From Harmothoe impar (lineage: Eukaryota; Annelida; Polychaeta; Phyllodocida; Polynoidae), in the NCBI GenBank assembly GCA_947462335.1, contig OX381721.1, forward strand, positions 8,618,001-8,682,000: 64,000 nucleotides of DNA. The letters run 5' to 3'. Positions 37,621 to 46,890 of this stretch are shown here, one piece after another. A program made the translations under genes and the position numbers. The notes beneath the pieces were generated by a model, which saw only the letters and a list, made by a program, of their open reading frames with translations, was not told where the DNA came from and did not search any database. Positions within the stretch are counted from its first letter, which is position 1; every line of letters starts with the position of its first letter.

Positions 37621-37961
37621 TTCAGTGTCTCAGTCATGTCCCTCGTTTTGGCCCTTCTTAGCACAAATAAAGCAATTTCAGGAGCAAACCCTGGTGACCT
37701 GTCTTCTGAATGAGTTCAGCCAACAGCAAAGTGGTGTCACAAACATGCTCCATAAGAAAATATCACCCGCAGTGTCCAGAATCCAGATTTACCTTTGAAT
37801 CCTACTACACAGAAAACCGACCCTATATTCCATTATCTCTGATCCTAGTCTGACAAACGCCCCCGGCCATTTTGCCATAGCTACATCTATACGACGCATC
37901 TCCTTTATCCCTTACATTACTCTCCTGTGTGCTGCTATATTTGTAAAGTGCTATATCTAGC

Positions 37962-37965
37962 TTAC
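37962..37965. other. target-site duplication TTAC, left
   Basis: TTAC directly before the TG of the 5' LTR, matched by TTAC directly after the CA of the 3' LTR (52,968-52,971). Confidence 0.85.
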
Positions 37966-38074
37966 TGTAGTGGGTCGCCGCTGTACTATTTCTATGGAAC
38001 CAGTTGGAGTTATATTTGGTATATGTGTTGTCGTGTATCCAGGCCGCACTCCTGTCTACTGCCGAGTATAAGGT

Positions 38075-38082
38075 TATATAAG
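38075..38082 (+). promoter_or_regulatory. TATA box of the 5' LTR (TATATAAG)
   Basis: TATATAAG about 110 bases into the LTR, a good position for the U3 promoter. The transcription start would be some 25-35 bases downstream. Confidence 0.6.
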
Positions 38083-38658
38083 CCCACCTGAGGAATGGTG
38101 GAGCGCGGCCTGGTTATGTGCATTGAGCCGTGACCGCCACGTGTCACCCGACATATCTCGGGTACGGTGTCGGCTCGGATGCACCGGCGCGTGGTTACCC
38201 GGAGTTCCTCGGGAACTCAAGTGTTTACGAGTAATGGAGAGAATTACATAACGACCAGTACATAAGACCTGGGGTTCTGCTAATCGAGGACCCAGTCTTG
38301 CTGCGCACTTCGGCCAGCTTGGCTGCTCCACAACAGAGCTTCCCCGAACTCTGTTGTACCTTTTAGGCCTAGTCCTGTCGCTGCTTCCACCTTGGTCACC
38401 CTGCGTCTTTCTCTGTTCCACCCTCTGGGGGAACTAGAGGAGATAGACGCACTGGTGTACAACTCCGGGTACAGAACTCCCTCTGGGGGAGTCTGATCCA
38501 AGTGGAGTTAACCAAGATGGAAGAGAGCCTTGGAACTCGGGAATTATGTACTAGACCGTGAGCGTATACCTCCTGTATGTTCATATGACCACTGGTGTTC
38601 AGAAGCCTATTTGATTATTGCTATCCGTCTGTATGATTACGAGCCGTATGTCAGAATG

Positions 38659-38664
38659 AATAAA
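38659..38664 (+). promoter_or_regulatory. polyadenylation signal AATAAA in the LTR
   Basis: AATAAA followed by GTGTAATTTC, about 80 bases before the LTR end. The functional copy for the element's RNA is the 3' LTR counterpart at 52,883-52,888. Confidence 0.6.
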
Positions 38665-38744
38665 GTGTAATTTCTGAACAACCTATTTTCGAATCTGGAG
38701 TTTTTCATAGCAGATGTCTATCTTAGAATAGCCAACAGCTACAC

Positions 38745-38756
38745 TGGTGCCGTGAC
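38745..38756 (+). promoter_or_regulatory. primer-binding site, tRNA-His type
   Basis: TGGTGCCGTGAC begins two bases after the LTR and is complementary to the 3' end (GTCACGGCACCA) of animal tRNA-His, the primer type also used by human HERV-H. The 12-base match ends at the next base. Confidence 0.75.
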
Positions 38757-38764
38757 CACTTTGG

Positions 38765-38770
38765 GTAAGT
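38765..38770 (+). promoter_or_regulatory. candidate splice donor in the leader (GTAAGT)
   Basis: TTGG|GTAAGT lies 9 bases after the primer site, the position of a retroviral major donor, and upstream of the first gag ATG. A second, weaker GAG|GTAAGC occurs at 38,816. Confidence 0.45.
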
Positions 38771-38827
38771 ATTGATTTACATTTATTTTTTTACTCTTCT
38801 TTCTGAAATTGAGAGGTAAGCTCTTAT

Positions 38828-39727
38828 ATGTTTGAACCAGAATTGGTAGGTTTCAAGGATAGCTATTACAGGTTGCTTTTGTGTGGTGAAGATATGTCAG
38901 ATACGGAGGTACCTCCCCCGTTGGTTACTAACCAAGGGGAGGGGATGCGTCCTAGATTACGATCTAGGGTGAGGTTTAATGCTAGGCAGAAGGTACATAC
39001 TTTCAATCAGAGTAGGGAAATTGGACATGGAGGAGAGGAGGAGGCCCACGAGGTGAGATCTGAGGATTCACAAGGGGATCCTCCAGCAAAACGTCCAGCT
39101 CTAGAGCCAGATAGGGTTATGGAGGGACCTGTCCAGGCGGGGGACACCTCACGGGAGGATGTGACGCTTGGACAGGTGACCATGGAAGATGCTGGGGAAG
39201 ATAGTGACTCTAGTATACCTAGTCTGGAGGGTACAGTAGATGTACCAGTGAGATGGGAACGTAGACCAGTACCCACTGTGGAAGCAGTGGGAGGGACTAG
39301 AGTGGTAGTCCCAGTTAGTCAGGAAGGAGTTGAGGTTGTCAAAAGGGACGACCTAGAGGAAACTCCTGGGGAAGGGGAAGAGACAGCTGAGGTGATCTCC
39401 AGGGGAGATAAGCTGTTCCCGGATCCTTTTACATTGACAATACGTGGTCTAGAGGTTCCGCCTTATGAGCCCAGGGGAAGGTTGAGCCTGGAGGACATAA
39501 GGACGCTCCGATTGAGAAACGAGCATGAGCATATGAAGGAAGGGATAAGGCTAGAGGAAGAATCCCTCAGGAAGCTGAAGGAGAAAAGGGAAGCTTTTGA
39601 AAAGAGTTTTTTGGCAAAAAGGTCAGGAAACATTGGGGAACATGCAGCTCAGATCAAACATCTGGAACAGATTTCTGTCAATGTGGGTCTACTTGAGGGT
39701 ACTGAAGTCAGACTGATCAAAGTCTGA
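38828..39727 (+). CDS. gag: gag, first reading frame (N-terminal part)
   Basis: Open frame of 299 codons with ATG at 38,828; a second in-frame ATG at 38,894 (MSDTEVPPP) is an equally likely start. The product is acidic and Pro/Glu-rich in the middle, then from about residue 230 has a charged helix (LRLRNEHEHMKEGIRLEEE) likely to be coiled coil. The frame stops at TGA (39,725-39,727), and the coiled-coil pattern resumes at once in the next frame, so this is probably the N-terminal part of one Gag. I could not recognise a family for this part alone. The break is described in the findings. Confidence 0.75.
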   Translation: MFEPELVGFKDSYYRLLLCGEDMSDTEVPPPLVTNQGEGMRPRLRSRVRFNARQKVHTFNQSREIGHGGEEEAHEVRSEDSQGDPPAKRPALEPDRVMEGPVQAGDTSREDVTLGQVTMEDAGEDSDSSIPSLEGTVDVPVRWERRPVPTVEAVGGTRVVVPVSQEGVEVVKRDDLEETPGEGEETAEVISRGDKLFPDPFTLTIRGLEVPPYEPRGRLSLEDIRTLRLRNEHEHMKEGIRLEEESLRKLKEKREAFEKSFLAKRSGNIGEHAAQIKHLEQISVNVGLLEGTEVRLIKV

Positions 39728-41723
39728 AACAGAAAAGCTAGTGGTGCGGAATAAAGAAATTAGTTCCGAGATTCTAGCAAGACAGTTACAAGTAGCGCAG
39801 TATGATGAGTTGTTGAAGAAACAGGATAGTAAGCTGGGAGAGTTAGAGGCGCTAGCTCAACAAGCTGAAAATCACATGATGAATAAGCTAGAACCAAAAG
39901 GGACGAAGGAAATTGGGGACCCGGTGGGAAAGGCGCAGGAGGTGTCTAGAGATGAGACCTTTGTGACTGCCGACGAGCCCTCAGTAGTTATAGTCAATAC
40001 AGTGGAGGAGGTAGTGAAACCACCTGTCACTGAGGATCTAGATAGTTCCATGGTGATACATACAGCAGATATGTTATCCAGTGTGAGTGGACACTCATCG
40101 ATGCATGGCAGTAAGTTTGATAAGAATGAGGAGTTCATGTTAGAACTGTGTGGTAGAGTTGAAAAACTGTTTCAGGAGAAGTTGGATTGCTTTCTTGAAG
40201 AAACAGAATCAGTGAGTGTGGAGAATGACACTAAGGGAGTGAAAGGAGACGTTCCGGTGGCCCAGGCTACCGGGAATAAGCCTCCTGTGGGACCAGTTAA
40301 CACTGCTCCAGCTCCAGGTGCTCATTCTACTCCAGCTCCAGGGACAAGGCAAGTTCCTACAGTTCCGGTAAATGTGTCTACGGTAGGTAGACCAGGTTTG
40401 CCCGGTGGGGCATACATGAATGCTCGGCCGCCAGGTCAAGGGAATCTGGCCGGGCCTAACACCTCCTACGGGGGATGGGGCAATGTGGGACCTGATAACT
40501 GTTATGGGAACGCGAGGCCTATGTTCAATATACCACCTCCCCCATTACCTGGCAGTCATGTAACTCCAGGAAGCATGTATACACCAAGGACCGGAGGTAC
40601 TAATCAGAGTGGGACACCCTATCAACATAGGGGAAATATGTCAATGGAAGATGAGGCAGTGTTCCAGAGCAATCCAGCAATTAGAAGATTGGGGATTGAT
40701 GCGGTACCGAATGACGTGGGGAACTTTAAGGCAGTGGACTATGCTTTGAGTCAGGCTGATATACCGTTGAGAACGGGGATGACACCTGTGAGGAAGCAGG
40801 CGATCAAGATGAAGCAGTATGATGGCTCGGTTCCATGGAGAAAATGGTTCACACGATTTTCAGCAGATATGAGACATAATGGTTGGGAAGGCGATGAGTG
40901 CCTTGCAGCTTTGTCATGGTGTCTGCGGGATGGTCCTGGTGATCCCGCCCTAACAAGCTTTGAATTAAGCGGGGGAAGAACGTACAAGGGATTAGTGGAA
41001 ACAGCTTCATGGGCTTTAGGTTCCACATCCGGTGCGGATCCCGCATCTGAGCTAGAGGCAAGAGTTCAGAAGCCCGGTGAAGGGCACAGACAGTTTGGAA
41101 TGGCTCTCAGAGTGCTAGCAGCAGAAGCATTTGCATCTATGAGTCCAAGTGATCCATGGCTGGTAAGGAAGTTGTCCAGCCTGTATATGGATGGACTTAA
41201 AGACGAAAGATTGTCGAGCGAGATTGCTTCACAGTGGAAGACCACTATGTCCCTAGCAGATATCTTCGAGCTTACGGAAGATGCTCTGAGAAAGAGGAAG
41301 CTGTTGAAAACTGTAGAGGCAGCCCCTGTAGCAGTAATAGAGATGCCCGTAGAAGAGGTTGAACTGACTACAGAGGGAGTGCAAGAGGTGGCAGCAATAG
41401 ATCCTAAATGGAAAGGACGTCATTCTTTTTATGTAAGACGAAAGGTTCCAGGATCAGACGCTCAAGCGCCAGAGGAGGGTGCATTGAAGACCATGATCGG
41501 AAAAGTCATGGAGGAGCGTAGTAAGGCTGAGAAGGCTGAAAAGGTCGCAACTCGTGGTCGCGGTAAGGGGAAACCCAACAAAGACACGAAATGCTATAAT
41601 TGTGGGAAGAAGGGTCACTTTGCAAGGACATGTTGGTCCAAGGATACTAAGAATGTATCATCGGTCGAGAAACAAAAAGACGGACCCTCTTCTGACCAAA
41701 GCCCACCACCGACGGAAAACTAA
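39717..41723 (+). CDS. gag: gag, second reading frame (capsid and zinc knuckle)
   Basis: The frame is open from 39,717 (after a stop at 39,714) to TAA at 41,721, with no ATG at its start, so it is probably reached by +1 frameshifting from the first gag frame. Counting from 39,741: residues 1-45 are coiled coil; about 180-310 are Pro/Gly/Asn-rich linker; about 355-530 resemble a Ty3/gypsy capsid (MKQYDGSVPWRKWF, LAALSWCLRDGPGD); residues 618-631 form a CCHC zinc knuckle (CYNCGKKGHFARTC). Basic residues precede the knuckle, as in nucleocapsids. It coats and packages the element's RNA. The combined Gag of about 960 residues is much larger than usual (300-500). Confidence 0.85.
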   Translation, partial: SKSETEKLVVRNKEISSEILARQLQVAQYDELLKKQDSKLGELEALAQQAENHMMNKLEPKGTKEIGDPVGKAQEVSRDETFVTADEPSVVIVNTVEEVVKPPVTEDLDSSMVIHTADMLSSVSGHSSMHGSKFDKNEEFMLELCGRVEKLFQEKLDCFLEETESVSVENDTKGVKGDVPVAQATGNKPPVGPVNTAPAPGAHSTPAPGTRQVPTVPVNVSTVGRPGLPGGAYMNARPPGQGNLAGPNTSYGGWGNVGPDNCYGNARPMFNIPPPPLPGSHVTPGSMYTPRTGGTNQSGTPYQHRGNMSMEDEAVFQSNPAIRRLGIDAVPNDVGNFKAVDYALSQADIPLRTGMTPVRKQAIKMKQYDGSVPWRKWFTRFSADMRHNGWEGDECLAALSWCLRDGPGDPALTSFELSGGRTYKGLVETASWALGSTSGADPASELEARVQKPGEGHRQFGMALRVLAAEAFASMSPSDPWLVRKLSSLYMDGLKDERLSSEIASQWKTTMSLADIFELTEDALRKRKLLKTVEAAPVAVIEMPVEEVELTTEGVQEVAAIDPKWKGRHSFYVRRKVPGSDAQAPEEGALKTMIGKVMEERSKAEKAEKVATRGRGKGKPNKDTKCYNCGKKGHFARTCWSKDTKNVSSVEKQKDGPSSDQSPPPTEN

Positions 41724-44700
41724 CAGGGGTTGTTGTTGATGACAAGATAACAACCCCACCTGTGATTGTCAAAGGTACTATCAGGGGAGAATCAAAAGAT
41801 TCCATTTCATGGGAACCGCTGGGGTTAGCCGCACCTGAGTCTGATCCGCCAGGTGGAGATGGGCCCCAGGGAACGGACGAGAAAGGTGTTGAAGATTTAG
41901 CTCATCTGGACACTGTCCGCAGAATTGAGTTGGCGGAAGAAGTAGAAAGGTTTTGTGCTTCGCGACTCAAACCCGATGATCCTATAGTTAAGTTTCTCAA
42001 CTCGAGGGGATATGACTTGGGCGGTGAAGCTGGAATCCTTGCCTTGCAACCTTCTCCTTTACAAGGGAAGAGATGGTACTTGCCTGTGCAGATTCAGGGC
42101 TGCTCGGGGGAATTTCTGATCGATACTGGAGCTAGTCACTCCATGATGGGTCACCATTTCTTCAAGAAGCTCGCAGGTCTGTCGACTAACCCTGTGGGGT
42201 CTGGGTCGGTCAGAAGTGCTGATGGGTCTCATATGCGGACACATGGCAGACAGGTGATACCCTTTTGGGTGAATCAACATTCATTTGTTGTTTCAACAAC
42301 TGTAGCTGAATTGACGGATGAGGGAATCTTGGGAGTAGATTTTTGTTCTCTGTATGGAGCGGTATTGGATAGTGTGACAGGGGAACTCACTCTTCGGTAT
42401 CCACAAGAGATGAAGGTCCAGTGTGTACTCCGCCGGATTTCAGGCGTCTCGTCTGTCTCTCAGACAGTACGAATTCCTCCCCGCCATGTGTGCAATGTAG
42501 TTGTATACTGCCGGGAAATGGAATTTGACCGCATGGGGGTGGTGGAACCGAATCAGCAGCATTTGAGTAAGCTGGGGTTGGTTTCCACCAGTGCCTTAGT
42601 GCAGAGTTCAAGACGAACAGTAGTACCAGTCAGTAATATGACTTTTCAGGATGTGTACCTGGAAAAAGGGACGACCTTTGGGGACGTAACATATGCTGAC
42701 GTGGTAGGAAGAGCTGACTCACCAGAAGTAGAGTTAGCAGTAAAGAGAGCAGTGGAAATAGGAGCTTTGGATCCATCCGCTATGCCAGTGGTATTGCAAG
42801 ACACTGGGGAGCAGGATAGGAAGGAAGGATATGGATTGCCACTGCATCTTTTACCGTTAGTGACAGATAGCCACTTGGAGACGGAAGAGGACAAACAGAG
42901 TCTGGCTCAGCTATTATGCGAGAATGCAGACCTGTTCTCCGCTCCAGGGGAGCAATTGGGTAGAACTGACCGAGTAACTCATCGGATAGACACCGGTTCT
43001 AGCCCACCATTGCGCTTGCCATACCGGCGCCTCCCGTTGTCTAAGAAGCAGGCATTGGAGGATGAGGTGGACAAGATGTTAGGGGAAGGGATAATAAGGC
43101 CCTCAGATAGTCCATGGGCTAGTCCGGTGGTAATGGTTACCAAAAAGGATGGCACCTGTCGGTTCTGTATAGATTACAGGAGACTAAATGGGATTACGAG
43201 GAAGAATGCCTACCCCTTGCCACGCATTGACGAAAGTCTGGATTCCTTGGGAGGTAATCACTGGTTTAGTACCTTAGATCTCCAGTCAGGGTACTGGCAG
43301 ATTGGGATGCACCCAGAGGATAAGGAAAAGACAGCATTCACAACCCACAGGGGGTTGTTCGAGTTCAATGTAATGCCATTTGGCTTATGCAATGCTCCGG
43401 CTACTTTCGAGAATATGATGGAGACAATGCTAAGGGGATTGTTGTGGAAAAACTGTCTAGTTTATCTAGACGACATCATAGTTTTTGGGAAAACTCGGGA
43501 GGAGTGTCTATCGAATTTGAACAAGGTAATGGATCGACTGAGATCCTACAACCTTAGACTGAAAGCTAAGAAATGCAAGTTCTTCAGGCAATCAGTGGAA
43601 TATCTGGGCCGAATAGTCAGTGGCACAGGTATTTCGGCGGATCCAGGGAAATTAGAGGCTGTAGCTAATTGGGCAACGCCAAAAGACCAGAAAGAAGTGA
43701 GGTCATTTTTGGGTTTTTGCTCATACTACCGCGATTTCATTCCCGGATTTGCTGAGGTGTCGGCTCCATTACAGGCGCTGGTAGTAGGAAAAAGGAAGGG
43801 AATGTCGAAGCTACCTCCGTTTATTTGGACGGAATTAGCTGGACAGGCTTTTCAGAAGCTGAAGGAGTTATTCACGGTAACTCCTGTGCTGAGCTATCCT
43901 ACTGAGGGTGATCAGTTCATCCTGGACACCGACGCTAGCAACGATAGCATAGGCGCTGTCTTATCCCAAGTGCAGGAGGGTAGGGAAGTGCCCTTGGCAT
44001 TTGCTAGCAACAGCTTGAGTAAAACTCAACGCAATTATTGTACCACCAAGAGAGAGTTGTTGGCCATAGTAGTATACACAAAGAAATTCCGCCATTATTT
44101 GTATGGTGGGAATTTTATTCTACGAACGGACCATTCATCCTTGAGATGGCTCCTTAATTTCAAGGAGGCAGATGGGATGATGGGCAGATGGATCTCCGCG
44201 TTGTCTGAATTAGGGATAGAGAATACCCAGATTCAGTATCGGAGCGGAGTAAAGCACGTGAATGCGGATTGTTTGTCTAGGAGACCAATCCGAAGATGTG
44301 CAAGAATGGACTGTGAAGACTGTGGCATACATAACGCGTTGGTGGCGCCAATAATGAATTTTGATCCGGCCTGGGAAGAGAACTTGGTGTTTTGGTTGGC
44401 GGAGTCCATACTTGAAGCTCAGCAGGAGGACGATGGTATCAATATGATACGGAATCTGATCCTGGAGAGAGCTGCTCGTCCCGTCAGACCTGCTCTGTCA
44501 TTAGAATGTGTGGAAGTAAGGAACTTGGTGGGCCAATGGTCGCAGTTGGTAGTGCGAGACGGCCTATTGTGTAGATGGAAAACTCTTGAAGGCAAAGCCA
44601 GAAGAAGGCTACAGATAGTCTTGCCAGCTTCTCTGAGATGGGAAGTATTCGAGTTTTTCCATGGTCATCAGACTTCCGCTCATTTTGGCAGGAAACGGAC

Positions 44701-45943
44701 TTTGGACAAACTAGCGAGGAGATATTACTGGCCTGGGATGTCTAAGGACGTAATACGTTGGTTGAGTGAATGCCCGACGTGTTGCCTGGTGAAGCCGGGC
44801 CCTGGGAAAGGTAAAACATCTCTCAGACAGGAACTGTTCGGAGTCAGATTTGCGAGGATAGCCATTGATATAATCACTGGCTTCCAGACAACTCCAAACT
44901 CCAACGTGTGCATGATGGTGGTACAAGACTACTATACAAAGTACGTGAAGGTGATCCCAATGAAGGATCACACAGCATTAAGTTGCGCACAAGCTTTGGT
45001 TGAGGAGTGGGTACTAACATTTGGCGCACCTCTCATGTTACATTCAGACCAGGGTAGGGAGTTTGAATCGCGTCTCTTTCAGGGGATGCTGGAAGAATTG
45101 GCCATAGTTAAGACACGCACTAATCCGTACCGACCGCAGTCGGATGGGATGGTTGAGAGATTCAACCGCACGTTGATTCAAGGGCTGACCACACTGGTTA
45201 ATTCTAATCAGGATGACTGGAACACGTTTTCCCAGTATGTGGCTCATGCATACAACGGTACGGTGCATGCTTCAACTGGCTGCACTCCTAACAGCTTGGT
45301 ATTTGGATCTGAGATCATAATGCCTGCAGATTTGGTCTTTGGCAGTGTACTACGGAGAAAGGATGTCCCATGCCGTGTGGCATTTGCGGAATCTCTGCGT
45401 AGAGAATTGCGGGAAGGCTATGCATTGGTGAGAGGCCATTTGAAGAAAGCGGCCATCCATCAGAAAGTAGGGTATGATACAGGCTTGAGAGAGAGGAAGT
45501 ATGTAGTTGGACAGAAGGTGGTGAGATTGAAGCCACCTGTACATGGAAAAATCTCGAAAGGTTGGGATGGGCCATTTGAGGTGACAAAAGTAATATCGGA
45601 TGTTACTGTGTTGTTGAAGAATGTGAAAGGCAAGATAGTTGCAGGCCATGTGGATCGCCTGAAGCCTTGGCTAGGTCGCCGGCCCGGCGATGAGAATGAG
45701 CCTTTGGTAGAAGTGCCAATGCCCCAACCCAGGTGGGTGCGTAAAACACAGGTTACGGCACCCCCGCCTACAAAGAAGACTAGAAAAGCAACGCCAGCTA
45801 GAAAAGTCGATGGTAGGAAGAAAAAGAAGAAGTTGGTTACTGAAAAGGGAACTAGGGAGGTTCCTACAGTAATTGAGAAGAAGAAACCCCAAGGACCCAT
45901 ACGTAGAAGTGCTCGTATAGCGGGTCGAGGTGCTGTTACGTAA
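41696..45943 (+). CDS. pol: pol polyprotein (protease, RT, RNase H, integrase)
   Basis: The frame is open from 41,696 and overlaps the gag end by 28 bases. Residues are counted from the GTG at 41,762, which is not a real start. Protease: LIDTGAS, Asp121. Reverse transcriptase: LDLQSGYWQI (Asp506) and YLDD (568-571). RNase H: Asp724 (TDAS), Glu765, Asp790. Integrase: zinc motif His969, His974, Cys1004, Cys1007; catalytic Asp1036, Asp1096, Glu1132 (35 residues between the last two, D,D35E); GPF module at 1270. There is no chromodomain; the C-terminus is a Lys/Arg-rich tail ending RRSARIAGRG. All catalytic residues are present and there is no stop or frameshift, so activity is plausible. The order PR-RT-RH-IN is that of Ty3/gypsy. 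Confidence 0.97.
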   Translation, partial: PKPTTDGKLTGVVVDDKITTPPVIVKGTIRGESKDSISWEPLGLAAPESDPPGGDGPQGTDEKGVEDLAHLDTVRRIELAEEVERFCASRLKPDDPIVKFLNSRGYDLGGEAGILALQPSPLQGKRWYLPVQIQGCSGEFLIDTGASHSMMGHHFFKKLAGLSTNPVGSGSVRSADGSHMRTHGRQVIPFWVNQHSFVVSTTVAELTDEGILGVDFCSLYGAVLDSVTGELTLRYPQEMKVQCVLRRISGVSSVSQTVRIPPRHVCNVVVYCREMEFDRMGVVEPNQQHLSKLGLVSTSALVQSSRRTVVPVSNMTFQDVYLEKGTTFGDVTYADVVGRADSPEVELAVKRAVEIGALDPSAMPVVLQDTGEQDRKEGYGLPLHLLPLVTDSHLETEEDKQSLAQLLCENADLFSAPGEQLGRTDRVTHRIDTGSSPPLRLPYRRLPLSKKQALEDEVDKMLGEGIIRPSDSPWASPVVMVTKKDGTCRFCIDYRRLNGITRKNAYPLPRIDESLDSLGGNHWFSTLDLQSGYWQIGMHPEDKEKTAFTTHRGLFEFNVMPFGLCNAPATFENMMETMLRGLLWKNCLVYLDDIIVFGKTREECLSNLNKVMDRLRSYNLRLKAKKCKFFRQSVEYLGRIVSGTGISADPGKLEAVANWATPKDQKEVRSFLGFCSYYRDFIPGFAEVSAPLQALVVGKRKGMSKLPPFIWTELAGQAFQKLKELFTVTPVLSYPTEGDQFILDTDASNDSIGAVLSQVQEGREVPLAFASNSLSKTQRNYCTTKRELLAIVVYTKKFRHYLYGGNFILRTDHSSLRWLLNFKEADGMMGRWISALSELGIENTQIQYRSGVKHVNADCLSRRPIRRCARMDCEDCGIHNALVAPIMNFDPAWEENLVFWLAESILEAQQEDDGINMIRNLILERAARPVRPALSLECVEVRNLVGQWSQLVVRDGLLCRWKTLEGKARRRLQIVLPASLRWEVFEFFHGHQTSAHFGRKRTLDKLARRYYWPGMSKDVIRWLSECPTCCLVKPGPGKGKTSLRQELFGVRFARIAIDIITGFQTTPNSNVCMMVVQDYYTKYVKVIPMKDHTALSCAQALVEEWVLTFGAPLMLHSDQGREFESRLFQGMLEELAIVKTRTNPYRPQSDGMVERFNRTLIQGLTTLVNSNQDDWNTFSQYVAHAYNGTVHASTGCTPNSLVFGSEIIMPADLVFGSVLRRKDVPCRVAFAESLRRELREGYALVRGHLKKAAIHQKVGYDTGLRERKYVVGQKVVRLKPPVHGKISKGWDGPFEVTKVISDVTVLLKNVKGKIVAGHVDRLKPWLGRRPGDENEPLVEVPMPQPRWVRKTQVTAPPPTKKTRKATPARKVDGRKKKKKLVTEKGTREVPTVIEKKKPQGPIRRSARIAGRGAVT
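41714..41720 (+). promoter_or_regulatory. candidate -1 frameshift site at the gag-pol junction
   Basis: GGAAAAC read as G-GAA-AAC in the gag frame, directly followed by the gag stop TAA. Pol lies in the -1 frame, open from 41,696, so shifting must occur at 41,696-41,720. The AAC-to-AAA slip resembles retroviral A-AAA-AAC and G-GGA-AAC sites, but the first triplet is not uniform. Confidence 0.4.
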
Positions 45944-46890
45944 GAGCGGCGGGGCTGGGTTTGTTTGTTGTGGTTACCCGAAATAGTTCGGGTCTCCAAG
46001 GACTTACCCGGTAAACCCCGGAAAGTTGCGTAACTAGGGCTAATTGTCAAAAACACAACGAGAAATACCGGATTTTATTCTTTAGTCTTTGTGACGGGAA
46101 TAATGGTGAAATTGACCAGTAGATGGCATTGGGGTACCCAACGTTCTGCTTTACTAAAGTTAGTTTTGAATGTTTACATGCTATGGTCTGTGAGTTGGTT
46201 TCCCATTTAGTACTTGTCGTGATGGTTTCGGATTAAAATCCAATCAAACCTAGTCAGTAATTTTTCTAAGGATAGATATGAGGATCCTAGTAAGAAATAT
46301 TATGTAGAAAGTACGGGTGTAGAACTAGTTACAACAACATGAGAATGGGACTCATACGTATTCCGAATTTGTTCGGACAACCAAAAGAAATTTACTTTGA
46401 CACGTATTTTTTTATAATGTTTGTTTAAACAGCGTTCTAAAAGTTCATAAGCTACAAATAATACAGCCGTGACGAACTAAAGAATTGCTATTACTTGAAA
46501 TGATGTGTAAAATACAATCCGAGAGAACCCGGCGAAGATTGCAACTACTACGCAGTTTACTCTGCCACCCGGTTTTCTTCGGATAATACCGGATAACTTC
46601 TTCGGGAAGGGCTATCCGGTACCCGTGATCCTTTGCGCTTGAATGCGCACGCATGCTGGTTTGGCGCGGAAAGCGTCAGTCCTGCACATACCGTTGGAGA
46701 GGGTGGATGCGAAGGCACCTCTCTCCGCGTATGTAAAACACCGGTTAGAACATCTACATGTGAGGGAGAGAGGAGACACTAAAGTGAGGTAGTACAGGAG
46801 GACACTTTTGTAACAATTTTCCTGATTCTACTACTCATTTAAGCTCATTTTTAGAGTGGGCTCCTCTGGGCCGCCCTCTGTGTAGTTATC
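45944..46890 (+). other. pol-ORF3 spacer
   Basis: About 950 bases without a supported ORF on the plus strand. The last 60 bases are pyrimidine-rich and contain the candidate splice acceptor. It may be leader or regulatory sequence for ORF3. Confidence 0.5.
46853..46854 (+). promoter_or_regulatory. candidate splice acceptor before ORF3
   Basis: TTTCCTGATTCTACTACTC, then CATTTTTAG: a pyrimidine-biased tract with branch-like CTCAT words and an AG, 36 bases before the ORF3 ATG. There is no ATG between the acceptor and ORF3, so joining it to the 5' leader donor would place ORF3 first on a subgenomic mRNA. Confidence 0.4.

Larger units (their letters stand above)
31756..37965. other. region without recognised gene between EGF exons and retrotransposon
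   Basis: No exon placed. It holds homopolymer runs (T/G near 31,400-31,437, C13 at 32,228-32,240, G near 36,691-36,702), the second CGACATG array, a long foldback at 32.9-33.2 kb, a CTACAGTAGA palindrome element at 35.58-35.78 kb, and the left part of the segmental duplication from about 36.3 kb. Confidence 0.5.
37966..38743 (+). repeat. 5' LTR (778 bp)
   Basis: Starts TGTAG and ends CTACA, so it has TG...CA ends. It appears identical to 52,190-52,967, with a constant offset of 14,224 bases and hence no indels. It carries a TATATAAG box and an AATAAA signal, which outline U3, R and U5. Confidence 0.96.

Noticed and set aside
38074..38421. 115-codon minus-strand frame in the LTR, repeated identically in the other LTR
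   Set aside because: Identity only reflects identical LTRs; the sequence spans promoter and leader and has no recognisable domain.
41762..41764. GTG at 41,762 as the pol start codon
   Set aside because: The frame is open further upstream to 41,696 and overlaps gag; Ty3/gypsy pol is normally made as a Gag-Pol fusion by frameshifting.
45680..45943. Chromodomain at the integrase C-terminus
   Set aside because: The tail after the GPF module is Lys/Arg/Pro-rich without the aromatic cage pattern of a chromodomain.
45460..46056. 198-codon minus-strand open frame with a Phe-rich hydrophobic stretch
   Set aside because: It is the complement of the Lys-rich pol C-terminus (poly-Lys becomes poly-Phe) and has no independent motif.
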